Shown piece after piece: positions 34,548 to 34,933 of a DNA stretch of 34,933 nucleotides; positions within the stretch are counted from its first letter, which is position 1; every line of letters starts with the position of its first letter. Below the pieces are notes generated by a model. It had not been told where the DNA came from and did no database searches. It was given only the letters and a program-made list of their open reading frames with translations. This DNA is from Magnetococcales bacterium (lineage in GTDB: Bacteria; Pseudomonadota; Magnetococcia; Magnetococcales; JADFYX01). Position numbers and translations under genes: made by a program. The stretch covers positions 1-34,933 of the forward strand of contig JADFZS010000055.1 of the NCBI GenBank assembly GCA_015232405.1, in the 5' to 3' direction.

Positions 34548-34933
34548 AACATTAACACCACAATTTGGATAAAATAAAAGCCACAACATAGCAAACCAAC
34601 ACAATGCCACGAAAGCAACAAAATTTCCCCTTTTTTTCTCTTCTAAACAGCAAAAAATAGGAACAATTTTATTAATTTATCTATAACTGCTTTTTGGGCA
34701 GAATCAAAAAATGGTATAAGTCGTTATATAACAAAGCAGTTACATGAGTTTTTCGTATGTTAATAATTAGGAGTTCTTTGAATACATTTCGTTGCAGCAA
34801 AATAGATAAATTTTTTTTTGGAGAGCTGTAACAATTAAATACGGCAAACTTTTCTACATCCTTTATTATTTTTTCAACCTTAGAAATAAAAAAATAAACA
34901 TGAATGGCTAGGTAAGAAAATATCAAAAACTCT
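34548..34933. other. AT-rich stretch with no supported gene
   Basis: The last 386 bases are strongly AT-rich and hold the upstream region of gpmI. A possible 81-codon minus-strand frame (34681-34926, TTG start) has no ribosome site or recognisable motif and is not called. No clear promoter or stem stands out. Confidence 0.5.

Noticed and set aside
34681-34926. 81-codon minus-strand ORF upstream of gpmI
   Set aside because: TTG start, no ribosome site, AT-rich low-information residues, no motif; open frames of this size are expected in AT-rich sequence.

Overview
The window (about 35 kb, roughly 40-45% G+C by eye) reads as ordinary chromosome from a Gram-negative bacterium, most likely a proteobacterium. 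The evidence is an outer-membrane TolC-type protein, an EnvC/CtpA/divergent polysaccharide deacetylase envelope cluster, a proton-translocating PntAB transhydrogenase and c-type cytochromes. The lineage cannot be fixed from the sequence alone. A sulfide:quinone oxidoreductase with all three redox cysteines suggests contact with sulfide. I see no tRNA, rRNA, CRISPR array, insertion sequence or phage gene.

Left edge (1-1720): the N-terminus of a glutamine-dependent NAD+ synthetase runs off the left end on the minus strand, and hisC lies divergent to it. hisC ends in a short intergenic stretch full of hairpins.

Copper island (1723-15921): a minus-strand response regulator/histidine kinase pair is divergent from a tightly packed plus-strand run of 13 genes. 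The order is a Met-rich Spy-like periplasmic protein, an HMA-type metal-binding protein, a DUF2231 membrane protein, a 49-residue membrane peptide, sulfide:quinone oxidoreductase, DUF302, two monohaem cytochromes c, a DUF411 metal-binding protein, then CusC, CusB, CusA and a CusF-like protein. The kinase has a His/Met-rich patch in its periplasmic sensor domain. Direct repeats at an exact 30-bp spacing lie in the divergent promoter region. CusA and CusF keep the family's copper/silver ligands. The unusual part is the sulfide-oxidation/cytochrome block inside a Cus-type efflux operon, which is the best candidate here for a poorly described system.

Middle (16061-25494): mrp (Fe-S carrier ATPase) and pntB/pntA lie on the minus strand. 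Divergent from them are a rubredoxin-like/metallo-beta-lactamase fusion and a membrane-bound PAS hybrid histidine kinase on the plus strand. An SLC13-type transporter with two TrkA-C domains follows on the minus strand.

Right part (25705-34547), all minus strand and read from the right: gpmI, envC, ctpA, divergent polysaccharide deacetylase, then two tandem related proteins with degenerate GGDEF domains. This groups glycolysis with cell-wall remodelling and division, a neighbourhood seen in other proteobacteria. The last ~390 bases are AT-rich with no supportable gene.
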